The notes beneath the pieces are model-generated. The model was given only the letters and a program-made list of their open reading frames with translations, ran no database searches and was not told the DNA's origin. Below, one piece after another: positions 1-8,244 of a stretch of 64,000 nt of DNA. The first letter of the stretch is position 1. Each line of letters opens with the position of its first letter. The DNA comes from Chloroflexota bacterium (GTDB lineage Bacteria; Chloroflexota; Anaerolineae; B4-G1; SLSP01), in contig JAIOAX010000010.1 in assembly GCA_019873645.1 (NCBI GenBank), positions 1-64,000 on the forward strand. The letters are read 5' to 3'. The position numbers and the translations under genes are program-made.

Positions 1-405
1 AGCCGCTATATCGAATGGGTAGATGGCCGATTTGAATACGAGGCCGAACTGTTTGTAGCAGAAGCGAAGAGGAAGTTAGGTATTACGCCAGGTTATGACG
101 GAAACGCCGTCGCGTGGTTGGATAATTATGTCAATGAAGTCCGGGGTAACGTATCCCCCGAAGAAAGAGATTGTTTGGTGTGGGACTTGAGTGCTTTCCT
201 CGGCGAGTGCATCCAACGTTGCTATGGCGGCACATGGAAACCTGTTGATGGGCGCTGGGCGATCGTTTTCGACAATGGGAAAGCGGTTTTCCCATTTACC
301 AAGGTGAGCGAGTTCTTAGAGGATCGTGCGGATTCCATTCTGAGCCTGTTTCGGCTTATCCCACTCGTTTTAGGAATAGAGTTACCAGCGCAAAAGTCCG
401 GGTAG
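1..405 (+). CDS. Hypothetical protein, C-terminal part (cut by left edge)
   Basis: The reading frame is open from base 1, so the gene starts outside the window; the visible 134 codons end at a TAG. I do not recognise a named family. The C-terminal half has the pattern 'FLGECIQRCYGGTW' followed by a hydrophobic 'AVFPFTKV' strand and a helical tail. The same layout (a helical LD..I stretch, FLGE, Y/F-GG-x-W, then a strand and helices) occurs in the protein at 57663-58088, so the two are probably distant members of one family of small soluble proteins. No signal peptide or membrane segment is visible. Function unknown. Confidence 0.7.
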   Translation, partial: SRYIEWVDGRFEYEAELFVAEAKRKLGITPGYDGNAVAWLDNYVNEVRGNVSPEERDCLVWDLSAFLGECIQRCYGGTWKPVDGRWAIVFDNGKAVFPFTKVSEFLEDRADSILSLFRLIPLVLGIELPAQKSG

Positions 406-452
406 AATTATAAAATTATAAGATGTAGATGTATGCACCTAACCCGCCGCTG

Positions 453-479
453 CAAGCCGCCGCCTCAGGCGGCGGCTTG
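453..479 (+). terminator. Strong hairpin after the first gene
   Basis: A perfect 12-bp GC-rich stem (arms 453-464 and 468-479) closes a 3-nt loop. It has no T tract, so it may be a transcript-end or RNA-stability hairpin rather than a classical rho-independent terminator. It lies between the first gene and the MobA/HAD fusion gene. Confidence 0.5.
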
Positions 480-535
480 GCTGAGCGGCTAGCCTTTGTG
501 TTGATGAATGGATAATCTTCTGTTGAAGGTGTTTT

Positions 536-1936
536 ATGTCTAGCTCTACAGTTGCAGCGGTCATCTTAGCTGCTGGAGGCTCTGTGCGTTTCGGTGCGCC
601 CAAACAATTGCTGCCCTGGCAGGGACGCCCGCTCATTGCCCATGTCGCGGATATGGCATGGTTGGCGGGATTATCGCCCGTTGTCGTGGTGGTGGGGGCG
701 GAGGCCGAACAGGTTGTGCCCGCGCTTGCCGGGCGCGAGGTGCAGGTGTTACGCAATTATCGCTGGCAGCAGGGGATGAGCACCAGCCTGGCCCTCGGCG
801 TGGCGGCGTTGCCCTCTTCGGTGGACGCGGTCATCTTCCTGCCGGTGGATCAGCCGCTGGTAGATGCCCGCTTCTTGCGGTCATTGGTGACATACTGGCA
901 ACAGCACCACGCCGGGATTGTCGTACCGGTCGGGCGCGAGGCGCAACGCGGAACGCCGGTGCTCTTCGCGCGGCGTTTTTTTGCCGAGCTGGCAAACCTC
1001 TCCGGCGACATCGGCGGGCGCGCGCTGTTTGCTTCCTATCCCGACGCTCTCGTGACCATGCCGGTCGCCAATCCTGACATATTGACCGACGTGGACACAC
1101 CCGCCGCCTACGAAGCCTTGTTGGCGCGACGATCCCCGTCTCTGGCGTGGGGCGCAATCAAAGGTGTGATCTGCGACATGGACGGCGTGCTCTGGCGCGG
1201 CGAAACGCCCCTTCCCGGCCTGCATGAGTTCTTCGCGCTGCTCGAATCTCGACATATCGGCTATATTTTGGCGACGAACAACGCCAGCAAGACGCCGGAG
1301 CAGTATGTGGACAAGCTGTCTCGAATGGGGGTGTCCACTACCACCGACCATGTGCTCAACTCGGCGACGGCCGCCGCCGACTACCTGGCGACACAGGCTG
1401 CACCGGGGACGCCGGTTTACGCGATTGGCGGCCCCGGCGTGCGCGAAGCGCTGCTCTCACACGGCTTTACATTGACCGATGGTGAGCCTGCTGCTTACGT
1501 CGTCGTCGGTTGGGACCGTGAGCTGACCTGGCGCAAACTGGCGACGGCGACCCTGCTCATCCGCGGCGGCGCAGGCTTCATCGCTACCAACCCCGATCGC
1601 ACCTTCCCGATGGAAAATGGCCTGGTGCCCGGCAACGGTGCCCAGGTCGCGGCGCTGATCACGGCGACCGATGTGACGCCGGTGATGGCAGGCAAACCGG
1701 CTCCCCTGCTGTATGAGCGGGCACTGGCGCGGATGGGAACATCGCCGGAAGAGACGCTGGTTATCGGCGACCGGCTTGACACCGACATCCTGGGCGGTTT
1801 GCGCTTAGGAATGCCGACGGCGCTCGTGCTTTCGGGTATCACGCGGGCGGATGAACTGCACACGTCGCCGATCCACCCGGATGCGGTCTTCGACGACCTG
1901 GCGGCTTTGGTGCGCGCCTGGGCTATGATAGACTAA
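536..1936 (+). CDS. MobA/MocA-like nucleotidyltransferase fused to a NagD-type HAD phosphatase
   Basis: 466 residues in two domains. Residues 1-195 are a MobA-like NTP transferase (glycosyltransferase-A fold) with the nucleotide-binding start 'VILAAGGSVRFGAPKQLLPW', a 'FLPVDQPLV' metal site and 'LTDVDTPAAY' near its end, as in MocA/CoxI-associated CTP:molybdopterin cytidylyltransferases. Residues 205-466 are a HAD-IIA (NagD/PGP-like) phosphatase with motif I 'CDMDGVLWRG', motif II 'ATNNAS', and the late motif 'VIGDRLDTDILGG'. Each domain looks complete and the frame is open throughout. Fusion of these two domains is unusual; a nucleotide transferase plus a sugar/nucleotide phosphatase hints at linked steps, but the substrate cannot be read from sequence. 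The start ATG at 536 precedes the first beta strand by a few residues, which fits. Confidence 0.85.
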   Translation: MSSSTVAAVILAAGGSVRFGAPKQLLPWQGRPLIAHVADMAWLAGLSPVVVVVGAEAEQVVPALAGREVQVLRNYRWQQGMSTSLALGVAALPSSVDAVIFLPVDQPLVDARFLRSLVTYWQQHHAGIVVPVGREAQRGTPVLFARRFFAELANLSGDIGGRALFASYPDALVTMPVANPDILTDVDTPAAYEALLARRSPSLAWGAIKGVICDMDGVLWRGETPLPGLHEFFALLESRHIGYILATNNASKTPEQYVDKLSRMGVSTTTDHVLNSATAAADYLATQAAPGTPVYAIGGPGVREALLSHGFTLTDGEPAAYVVVGWDRELTWRKLATATLLIRGGAGFIATNPDRTFPMENGLVPGNGAQVAALITATDVTPVMAGKPAPLLYERALARMGTSPEETLVIGDRLDTDILGGLRLGMPTALVLSGITRADELHTSPIHPDAVFDDLAALVRAWAMID

Positions 1937-1945
1937 TTTTTCTTG

Positions 1946-2021
1946 TCAGTAGATTCCGCAGATGAAGCAGATTTTACATCGGCCAAGAAAAAAATCGGCT
2001 CAATCTGCTTAATCCGCTGAT
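1946..2021. repeat. Intergenic repeat, cagatt/aatctgcttaatc family
   Basis: AT-rich repeat between the fusion gene and rlmN. Its left half carries 'cagatgaagcagatt' and its right half the inverted motif 'aatctgcttaatccgctga', so the RNA could fold into a loose hairpin. Related copies lie at 3107-3182, 5196-5362 and 25797-26000. Confidence 0.6.
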
Positions 2022-2033
2022 AAAAAAGAGGGA

Positions 2034-3080
2034 ATGATGGCAAAACCGAACTTATATGACCTGGATTTACCCGCACTGGAAGCCCTGTTGGGGACATGGG
2101 GCGAGCCGCGCTACCGCGCCAAACAGATATGGGAATGGCTTTATCGGCACCTGGCTACGGATGTGGCGCAGATGACGACGCTGCCCAAGCCGCTGCGTGA
2201 GCGATTGGCCGAGGAGACCACCCTCTATGTCCCGCGCGTCCTGGCGCGTCAGGAATCCCTCGACGGTGAGACGCGCAAGGATTTGTTGGCGCTGCATGAT
2301 GGGCAATCGGTCGAGGTGGTACTGATGCGTTACATCGAGCGGCGCAGCGCGTGTATTTCGACGCAGGTAGGATGCGCCGTCGGCTGCAAATTCTGCGCTA
2401 CCGGACAGATGGGGATACGCCGCAACCTGACCGCCGGTGAAATTGTGACCCAGGTGCTGCATCTGGCCCGCGAACTCAACGCGCAGGGACAAAAACTGAC
2501 CAACGTGGTGCTAATGGGGATGGGCGAGCCGTTTTTGAACTACAACCACACCTTAGCCGCCATCCGCACGCTGATTCACCCGGACGGCTTCCAGATGGGC
2601 CAGCGGCGGATCACCCTCAGCACGGCCGGGATTGCTCCGGCGATCCGCCGCTTTGCCGATGAAGGATTGCAAGTCAACCTGGCAGTTTCGCTGCACGCGG
2701 CGACCGATGCCCTGCGTAGCGACTTGATGCCCATCAACCGCACGCATGGGCTGAACGAACTCTTTGCGGCCATCGGCGAGTATTTGACGAAAACCAACCG
2801 CCGCGTCACCTTTGAATGGGTGTTGATTGACGGCATCAACGATACGCCGGAGCAAGCCGAAGCCCTGGCGGCGCGGGTAGCCGGTATGCTGGTTCACGTC
2901 AACCTTATCCCGCTCAACCCGACGGCCAGTTATGCCGGGCAACCCTCCACAGAAGAACGCATAGAGGCTTTTACCCAGATTTTAGAGCGTCGGCATGTCC
3001 CCTTTACCCTGCGGTTGCGACGCGGGATTGACATCCAGGCCGGCTGCGGTCAATTGCGCGCCCGCACTCTGCAAGCCTGA
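2034..3080 (+). CDS. rlmN: 23S rRNA/tRNA (adenine-C2)-methyltransferase RlmN
   Basis: 348 residues, the normal RlmN length. It is a radical-SAM enzyme that methylates C2 of A2503 in 23S rRNA and A37 of some tRNAs, using a methyl-cysteine intermediate. The Cx3Cx2C cluster is visible as 'CAVGCKFCATG' (about residues 118-128), followed by the SAM-binding 'VVLMGMGEP'. The C-terminal catalytic Cys is in 'IQAGCGQLR' at the very end. ATG ATG occurs at 2034/2037 behind 'agaggga', so either codon may start translation. It stands alone between two intergenic repeats. Confidence 0.96.
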   Translation: MMAKPNLYDLDLPALEALLGTWGEPRYRAKQIWEWLYRHLATDVAQMTTLPKPLRERLAEETTLYVPRVLARQESLDGETRKDLLALHDGQSVEVVLMRYIERRSACISTQVGCAVGCKFCATGQMGIRRNLTAGEIVTQVLHLARELNAQGQKLTNVVLMGMGEPFLNYNHTLAAIRTLIHPDGFQMGQRRITLSTAGIAPAIRRFADEGLQVNLAVSLHAATDALRSDLMPINRTHGLNELFAAIGEYLTKTNRRVTFEWVLIDGINDTPEQAEALAARVAGMLVHVNLIPLNPTASYAGQPSTEERIEAFTQILERRHVPFTLRLRRGIDIQAGCGQLRARTLQA

Positions 3081-3106
3081 CTATTTCGCAAAACCCTGTG
3101 TAAAAA

Positions 3107-3182
3107 ATATGTCAGCAGATTAAACAGATTAAGCAGATTTCTATATTCTTATCTGCTCAATCTGCTTAATCTGCTGATTGCA
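3107..3182. repeat. Inverted repeat, cagatt family
   Basis: The left arm carries 'agattaaacagattaagcag' and the right arm 'aatctgcttaatctgctga', giving an imperfect hairpin just after rlmN. Same family as 1946-2021 and 25797-26000. It may act as a transcript-end structure, but no T tract follows. Confidence 0.6.
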
Positions 3183-3247
3183 CAAATCGTTAGGAAAGCG
3201 TCAGGTTTGCGTCAAGCAAAAAGCTATAAATCGGTTATAGTGTAATT

Positions 3248-3331
3248 AGAATGTGGTAGTCGGGGACCGCAGACGAAAAAGATTCTCCTCCTTCTGATGC
3301 AACCGGGGGCTTTGGGACCGCCCCCGGTTTT
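3248..3331 (+). ncRNA. Candidate small RNA ending in a hairpin
   Basis: A good -10 box (TATAGT, 3236-3241) without a clear -35 precedes a stretch with no ORF. The stretch ends in a GC-rich hairpin (arms 3301-3310 and 3320-3329, 9-nt loop) followed by a short T run. The body contains a C/T-rich segment, 'ttctcctccttctg', that resembles an anti-Shine-Dalgarno. It does not show the conserved SRP RNA loop. This is a prediction from signals only; the hairpin could instead be a plain terminator. Confidence 0.3.
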
Positions 3332-3352
3332 GCATGCTCCAAACAGATTGCC

Positions 3353-3388
3353 AACCTGACAGGTCTTTTAGGCCCTGTCAGGTTTTTT
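3353..3388 (+). terminator. Rho-independent terminator upstream of dnaX
   Basis: Arms 'aacctgacag' (3353-3362) and 'ctgtcaggtt' (3375-3384) close a loop and are followed by TTTT. It separates the candidate small RNA from dnaX, which starts 54 bases later. Confidence 0.7.
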
Positions 3389-3441
3389 GTCGCTTGCCTC
3401 ATTGGCTATCCGTGATAGACTGTCTACCGTTGAGAGGCATT

Positions 3442-5172
3442 ATGGCACAAGCTCTATATCGAAAATGGCGTCCCCAGACTTTTGACGATGTCGTCGGGCA
3501 GGAGCACATCGTGCGCACACTGCGCCATGCCCTGCAGACCGGGCGGCTCCATCACGCCTATTTGCTCGCCGGGCCGCGCGGCACAGGCAAGACGACCACG
3601 GCGCGCCTGATTGCCAAAGCGGTCAATTGTCTCGCACCGCAGGCCGAACGTCCGTGCGACCGCTGCGAAATCTGCCGGGCCATCACCGAGGGACGCCTGA
3701 TGGATCTGATCGAGATTGATGCCGCCTCCAATACCGGCGTGGATAACATCCGCGAATTGCTGGAAAAAGTGGGCTTTCGTCCCACCCAGGCGCGCTACAA
3801 GGTCTATGTGATAGACGAGGTTCACATGCTCTCTACGGCGGCGTTTAATGCGCTGCTGAAGACATTGGAAGAGCCGCCGGAGCACGTGATCTTTGTGCTG
3901 GCGACCACCGAGGTTCACAAAATCCCGGAGACGATTCTTTCGCGCTGTCAGCGGTTTGAGTTCCGCCGGATCCCATTGACGGCGCTGGCGGGGCAACTGC
4001 AAAAAATCGCCGACGCCGAGGGCATTGCCGTCGAACCGGAGGCGCTTGACCTGATCGCGCGGGCCGCCACGGGCAGCATGCGCGACGCCATCAGCCTCTT
4101 CGACCAGATGGCAGCGGGCGGGGAGGTGACGGCGGATTACGTGCGTCTGATGCTCGGCGCGGAACGGCGCGAGGTGGTACAGGCGCTCCTCCAGGCGTGG
4201 CTGGATGGCGACCTGCACCGGGGGTTGCAAGTTATCAATGAAGCTGTAGACAGCGGTGCCGACCCACGCCAATTGGCGCGTCAGACGGCTGATTTCTTCC
4301 GCGGCCTGTTGCTGATGCGTATAGGCGCCGGTGACACCTGGAGCGATCCTACCGCCGAAGAACGTCCGCGTTTGCAAGCTATGGCGCAGCAAGCGCAGCC
4401 GGAGCGGTTAGTGCGGGCCGTACAGTTATTCAGCGAAGTCGCCTCGGAGCGCCGTTCCGGGTGGCAACCACAGCTCCCGTTGGAACTGGCTTTCGTCGAG
4501 GCTACGTTGAAGCCGGAGACCATGCCGCCTGTGAGCGAGCCTCCGGTGAGCACAATGCCAACGGCGACCGTTGCGCCGCCGCAACCCACGCCAAAGCCCC
4601 CGGCGTCTCCGCCGACAGCCCAGGAATCCACGCGCCCGGCGGTTCCGCGCCCTGCACCCACTACGCCGACACGTCCGGCTGCCCCATCTGCTGCCTCATC
4701 GCAAGCGGCGAAACCGCCGCCGCGCGCGGCAAGCGCTTCGTCTACGGCCGGCGCTACGACGGCGGTTGTCAGAGCGGCCAAAGAACGCTGGAAGGAGGTA
4801 CTGGCCCAGATACGGCCGGTCAACCTGGGGGCGTTTTTGCGGGACGCGCAACCGGTGGGGGTAGATGGAGACGGATTTCTCGTGCTGGGTTTTCAGCACG
4901 CCTTGCACCGCGGTAACGTGGACAAAGAGTCGAATCGTCAGATTGTGGAGACATTCCTTTCGCAGATGCTCGGCCAGCGGATTCTGGTGCGTTGTGTGAT
5001 GGAAAAGGAGTGGCAGCCCGGCGCTGCGTCCGTAGCGGTTGCGCCGGCGCGCGCAGCGATTGCCGAACCGGCGCCGGTTCCGCCCCCGCCAGAAGAACCG
5101 CCGGACGCCTTTGAGGATGAGCTGATCCGCCGCGCCCGTGAAGAGTTGGGCGCCGAGGTCAGAATCAGTTAA
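3442..5172 (+). CDS. dnaX: DNA polymerase III subunit gamma/tau
   Basis: 576 residues; the clamp-loader ATPase of the replicative polymerase. The start ATG at 3442 follows 'gagagg' and gives the family N-terminus 'MAQALYRKWRPQTFDDVVGQ'; an in-frame ATG 108 bases upstream overlaps the terminator and is unlikely. Visible motifs: Walker A 'GPRGTGKTTTARL', a zinc site 'CLAPQAERPCDRCEIC', Walker B 'VYVIDEVHML', and sensor 1 'LATTE'. A long Pro/Ala/Thr-rich linker (about residues 360-460) leads to the C-terminal tau region. It precedes ebfC and recR, the usual dnaX-ebfC-recR order, though here a repeat-filled gap separates dnaX from ebfC. Confidence 0.96.
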   Translation: MAQALYRKWRPQTFDDVVGQEHIVRTLRHALQTGRLHHAYLLAGPRGTGKTTTARLIAKAVNCLAPQAERPCDRCEICRAITEGRLMDLIEIDAASNTGVDNIRELLEKVGFRPTQARYKVYVIDEVHMLSTAAFNALLKTLEEPPEHVIFVLATTEVHKIPETILSRCQRFEFRRIPLTALAGQLQKIADAEGIAVEPEALDLIARAATGSMRDAISLFDQMAAGGEVTADYVRLMLGAERREVVQALLQAWLDGDLHRGLQVINEAVDSGADPRQLARQTADFFRGLLLMRIGAGDTWSDPTAEERPRLQAMAQQAQPERLVRAVQLFSEVASERRSGWQPQLPLELAFVEATLKPETMPPVSEPPVSTMPTATVAPPQPTPKPPASPPTAQESTRPAVPRPAPTTPTRPAAPSAASSQAAKPPPRAASASSTAGATTAVVRAAKERWKEVLAQIRPVNLGAFLRDAQPVGVDGDGFLVLGFQHALHRGNVDKESNRQIVETFLSQMLGQRILVRCVMEKEWQPGAASVAVAPARAAIAEPAPVPPPPEEPPDAFEDELIRRAREELGAEVRIS

Positions 5173-5195
5173 AGTTATTTGTTTCGGACGCAGAT

Positions 5196-5362
5196 TTTTT
5201 ATCGGCAGACATCATGAGCTACACGCTCCACGAAGCATGAAAATGTATGTCAACGGATTTAATGGATTGGAACGGATTAGCTTTCAATTGATGCATAAAT
5301 CTGCTTAATCTGCTTAATCTGCTGGCCATTTCGTAATAGATTGAGCGGATTTAGCAGACTTT
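5196..5362. repeat. About 165-bp dispersed repeat, copy 1
   Basis: Between dnaX and ebfC. Blocks occur in the same order at 25797-25950: 'cagacatcatgag', 'agcatgaaaatg', 'atgtcaacggatt', 'ttagctttcaattg', 'gcataaatctgct', 'aatctgcttaat'. The two copies differ mainly by single-base changes, so this is one dispersed element and not chance similarity. No ORF or terminal target duplication was recognised. Confidence 0.75.
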
Positions 5363-5382
5363 TTTGTTGAGATCGGTATAAC

Positions 5383-5415
5383 GTTCCAACGTTCAAACGT
5401 TTCAACGTTCCAACG
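5383..5415. repeat. acgttc short tandem repeat
   Basis: Overlapping 'aacgttcca' / 'acgttcaaa' units just before the ebfC ribosome binding site. The same unit family recurs at 50517-50560, 56266-56315 and 58990-59012, each time shortly upstream of a start codon or in a promoter region. Confidence 0.6.
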
Positions 5416-5433
5416 ATTTTGAGGAGGAGAAAG

Positions 5434-5784
5434 ATGAAAGGTGGCAAAAGTGGAGGTCGGATGGTGCCGCGTGGGGGGATGAATCCCAATGATTTGATGC
5501 GGCAAGTACAAAAGATGCAGCAGGAGATGGAGCGCATTCAGGCCGAGACAGAGCAGGAAGTCGTTACCGTCACTGCCGGCGGTGGCATGGTCGAGCTGGC
5601 GATTACCGGCGGTCTGGAGGTGCAGAGTATCAAGATTGCGCCGGAGGTTGTGGATCCCGACGACGTGGAGATGTTGCAGGATTTGATCGTCGCCGCGGTG
5701 AACGACGGAATCAAGAAGGCTCAGGCGTTGATGGCGGAGCGCATGTCGGCGTTCACCGGCGGATTGGGGATTCCCGGCTTGTAA
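5434..5784 (+). CDS. ebfC: YbaB/EbfC family nucleoid-associated protein
   Basis: 116 residues; a small dimeric DNA-binding protein typically encoded between dnaX and recR. The ATG at 5434 is preceded by a strong 'gaggaggaga' site; an in-frame TTG 15 bases upstream overlaps that site and is rejected. The family core is clear: 'LMRQVQKMQQEMERIQ' helix, then 'VTVTAGGGMVEL', and 'PEVVDPDDVEMLQDLI' with 'AAVNDGIKKAQ'. The N-terminal Gly/Lys/Arg-rich stretch is slightly longer than usual. recR begins two bases after the stop, so the two are probably translated together. Confidence 0.93.
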   Translation: MKGGKSGGRMVPRGGMNPNDLMRQVQKMQQEMERIQAETEQEVVTVTAGGGMVELAITGGLEVQSIKIAPEVVDPDDVEMLQDLIVAAVNDGIKKAQALMAERMSAFTGGLGIPGL

Positions 5785-5786
5785 GT

Positions 5787-6392
5787 ATGAGTACTGCGGC
5801 AATTCCCCCTTCGGTCGCCGAACTGACCGAGACCTTATCCGAGTTGCCGGGCATCGGGCCGAAGACGGCCTCGCGCCTGGCTTTTTTCCTGTTGCGGGGT
5901 AAATCCGATCTATCCTTGCGTTTGGCCGAAGCCCTCAAAGGGCTGGTGGAACGCACGCGCTTCTGTTCGATCTGCTTCAACGTGACCGAGGATGACCCTT
6001 GTCCGATCTGTACCAACCCGCTGCGCAATCAACGCCTGGTATGTGTGGTTGAAGAGCCGATGGACGTGTTGGCGTTGGAACGCACGGACCAATATCGCGG
6101 CGTCTATCATGTACTGCACGGCGCGCTCTCGCCGATGGAAGGTATCTTCGCCGAGGATTTACGGATCGCCGAACTGGAAGCACGTATCCGCCGCGGCGAT
6201 GTAGCAGAAGTCATCCTGGCTACCAATCCTACCAGCGAAGGGGATTACACAGCCGCTTACCTGCTGCAACGTTTGAAGCCTCTGGGCGTGCGCGTCACCC
6301 GGTTAGGGCGGGGTTTGCCGATGGGCGGTGATCTCGAATATGCCGACGCGGTGACATTGACCCGCGCCCTGGAATACCGGCAGGAGCTGTAG
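5787..6392 (+). CDS. recR: Recombination mediator protein RecR
   Basis: 201 residues, the normal length. RecR works with RecF/RecO to load RecA at gaps. Visible are the helix-hairpin-helix 'LPGIGPKTASRLAFF', the four-Cys zinc site 'CSICFNVTEDDPCPIC', the Toprim domain beginning 'LVCVVEEPMDVLALE', and the Walker-like C-terminal segment with 'LGRGLPMGGDLEYAD'. It follows ebfC by 2 bp and precedes the next gene by 1 bp, consistent with one operon. Confidence 0.96.
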   Translation: MSTAAIPPSVAELTETLSELPGIGPKTASRLAFFLLRGKSDLSLRLAEALKGLVERTRFCSICFNVTEDDPCPICTNPLRNQRLVCVVEEPMDVLALERTDQYRGVYHVLHGALSPMEGIFAEDLRIAELEARIRRGDVAEVILATNPTSEGDYTAAYLLQRLKPLGVRVTRLGRGLPMGGDLEYADAVTLTRALEYRQEL

Positions 6393-6393
6393 C

Positions 6394-7296
6394 ATGCGCC
6401 GTATCTGGAACCCTGAGGTGCGCTGGGGCTGGATCGTCGGCCTTGCTATCGTCGCCGTGTTGATTGCGGCTACGGTGGCGCTGACCGCGCTTGCGTTGAT
6501 CCAGCCGATCTCGATCGGGACATTTTTGATGAGCGTCGGCGCGGTGGGATTGCTGGTGTTGATCATTCGCATCCTGTACCAGTTATGGGGACTGATCAAT
6601 GCCTCTTATGAAATGGACCGTAACGCGCTCATCATTCACTGGGGCGGCACCCGGCATACGATCCCAATGGCCGCTGTGGGGGCGGTGCTCAGCGGGGCGG
6701 AAATTAAGGGATTGCGATTCCATCCGGGATTGCGTTGGCCGGGCTATTTTGTGGGCATCGGCGAGGCCCCGGATATCGGGACGATCCTTTTCTTTGCAAC
6801 CCAACCCTTACGTGCACAAGTCATTGTGCGTACTCCTGGTATGGCGTATGCCATCTCCCCCAAGGACCTGGAAGAATTCCTGCTGTTATTCCGCGAGCGG
6901 TTGGAAATGGGACCGACTCAGGAAGTAGCGGAATCCTCAACCCACCCGGGATTTTTGGATTGGGTCATCTGGAAGGATCGTTTTGGCTTGACCGTGTTGC
7001 TCGGCAGCCTGATGTTGCTGATCCTATTGGTGGGTTTGCTCTGCTGGCGCTATCCCTACTTGCCACCGGAAATTGCCATGCGCTTTGCGCCTTCCGGCGA
7101 AGCATTGCTCGTAGTGGAGGCTTCCCGCATTTTTTACCTTGCCCTTTTGGGCGTCATTTTTTTTGCGATCAATGGTGGATTAGGGTTGTTGTTATATCAT
7201 CGTGAACGTATCGCCACCTATTTCCTGTGGAGTGGCCTGTTGGCCGTTATAGGCAGTTTGTGGGCTGCGGCGATCTTCATCTTGCTACGCCAATAA
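6394..7296 (+). CDS. Membrane protein with PH-like region, unknown function
   Basis: 300 residues. Two N-terminal hydrophobic helices (about residues 10-35 and 45-70) are followed by a soluble beta-rich middle (about 75-180) with 'YEMDRNALIIHWGGTRHTIP', resembling bacterial PH-domain (DUF304-like) proteins. Three further membrane helices follow toward the C-terminus (about 205-225, 245-268, 275-298). No catalytic motif is visible. It starts 1 bp after recR and is followed 8 bp later by a HAD phosphatase, so it may be co-transcribed with both. Confidence 0.8.
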   Translation: MRRIWNPEVRWGWIVGLAIVAVLIAATVALTALALIQPISIGTFLMSVGAVGLLVLIIRILYQLWGLINASYEMDRNALIIHWGGTRHTIPMAAVGAVLSGAEIKGLRFHPGLRWPGYFVGIGEAPDIGTILFFATQPLRAQVIVRTPGMAYAISPKDLEEFLLLFRERLEMGPTQEVAESSTHPGFLDWVIWKDRFGLTVLLGSLMLLILLVGLLCWRYPYLPPEIAMRFAPSGEALLVVEASRIFYLALLGVIFFAINGGLGLLLYHRERIATYFLWSGLLAVIGSLWAAAIFILLRQ

Positions 7297-7304
7297 GATT
7301 TCCT

Positions 7305-8129
7305 ATGATTCGTTTAGCCGCATTTGATCTGGATGGGACGTTGATGGGGGCGGATCAGGTCATCCGTCCACAGGTACGGCAGGCCGTGGCGCAGGCGCAG
7401 GCCGAAGGCGTCATCATTACCCTGGCGACCGGGCGGATGTTCTCGGCGACGGTGCGCTTCGCCCGCGAGCTGCATGTGACTACGCCGCTGTTGTGTTATC
7501 AAGGCGGTTGGATCCAGGCTCTGGACGGCCCGGTGTTGCGACGGATCGCCTTGCCGACGAACGTGGCGCGGGAGGCCGTTGCCTTGGGCGAGGCACAGGG
7601 CTGGCATTTCATTCTCTATGCTGAAGGGCAGCTTTTCATCCGTGAACTTTTGCACCCTTTGTCTTTTTACCATGGGCTTCTGGGATCCGACATTGTCGTG
7701 GGAGAAGCATGGGAGAACGTCTTCGCGGCGCACACAGTAGACAAGGTGTTGTATGTGGCCGAGCCGGAGCATATTCCGGCGATAGCGACGCTCTTGCAAT
7801 CCCGTTTTGCCGGCGTGGCCGGGATCGTGCGTTCGCATGCGCAGTTCATCGAGGTTGTCCCGCTGGGCGTGGATAAAGGCGCGGCGCTGGCGTGGCTGGC
7901 GCAGTATTACGGCATCCCACGTGAAGCCGTGCTGGCGGCCGGCGATCAGGAGAACGACATCTCGATGATTCAATGGGCCGGCGTCGGTGTAGCGATGGGC
8001 AACGCTACCCCACCGGTAAAGCAGGTTGCCGACTGGATCGCGCCGCCGGTGACGGAAGACGGCGCCGTAGCGATCCTGGAACGCTTTGTTTTGCGCAAGC
8101 GCATGGATGAACCTGCAAGGCAGCTTTGA
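7305..8129 (+). CDS. Cof-type HAD-IIB phosphatase
   Basis: 274 residues. HAD hydrolase with motif I 'FDLDGTLMGAD', motif II 'LATGRMFS', Lys of motif III in 'GVDKGAALAWL', and motif IV 'AAGDQENDISMI' followed by 'GVAMGNA'. This is the Cof/YbiV pattern of phosphatases acting on sugar phosphates, nucleotides or cofactor intermediates. The ATG at 7305 gives the family N-terminus 'MIRLAAFDLDGTL'; a longer frame overlapping the preceding gene is rejected. Confidence 0.92.
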   Translation: MIRLAAFDLDGTLMGADQVIRPQVRQAVAQAQAEGVIITLATGRMFSATVRFARELHVTTPLLCYQGGWIQALDGPVLRRIALPTNVAREAVALGEAQGWHFILYAEGQLFIRELLHPLSFYHGLLGSDIVVGEAWENVFAAHTVDKVLYVAEPEHIPAIATLLQSRFAGVAGIVRSHAQFIEVVPLGVDKGAALAWLAQYYGIPREAVLAAGDQENDISMIQWAGVGVAMGNATPPVKQVADWIAPPVTEDGAVAILERFVLRKRMDEPARQL

Positions 8130-8165
8130 CGATGAAAGTTTGTCAATGGGGTAAGCGGGGCCTTT

Positions 8166-8230
8166 TTGTCAACGGATTGAACGGATTTTAACGGATTTTT
8201 AACTATTCACCATTCACCATTCGCCATTTT
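8166..8230. repeat. acggatt and attcacc short tandem repeats
   Basis: Three 'acggatt' units (8171-8200) are followed by three heptads of the type ATTCACC/ATTCGCC. They fill the gap before the TsaC-like gene; its ribosome binding site 'aagaggag' follows directly. Confidence 0.65.
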
Positions 8231-8244
8231 AAGAGGAGCCTTTC

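Noticed and set aside
3240..3440. SRP RNA (ffs) near dnaX
   Set aside because: The conserved SRP loop sequences are absent; only a generic candidate sRNA is reported.
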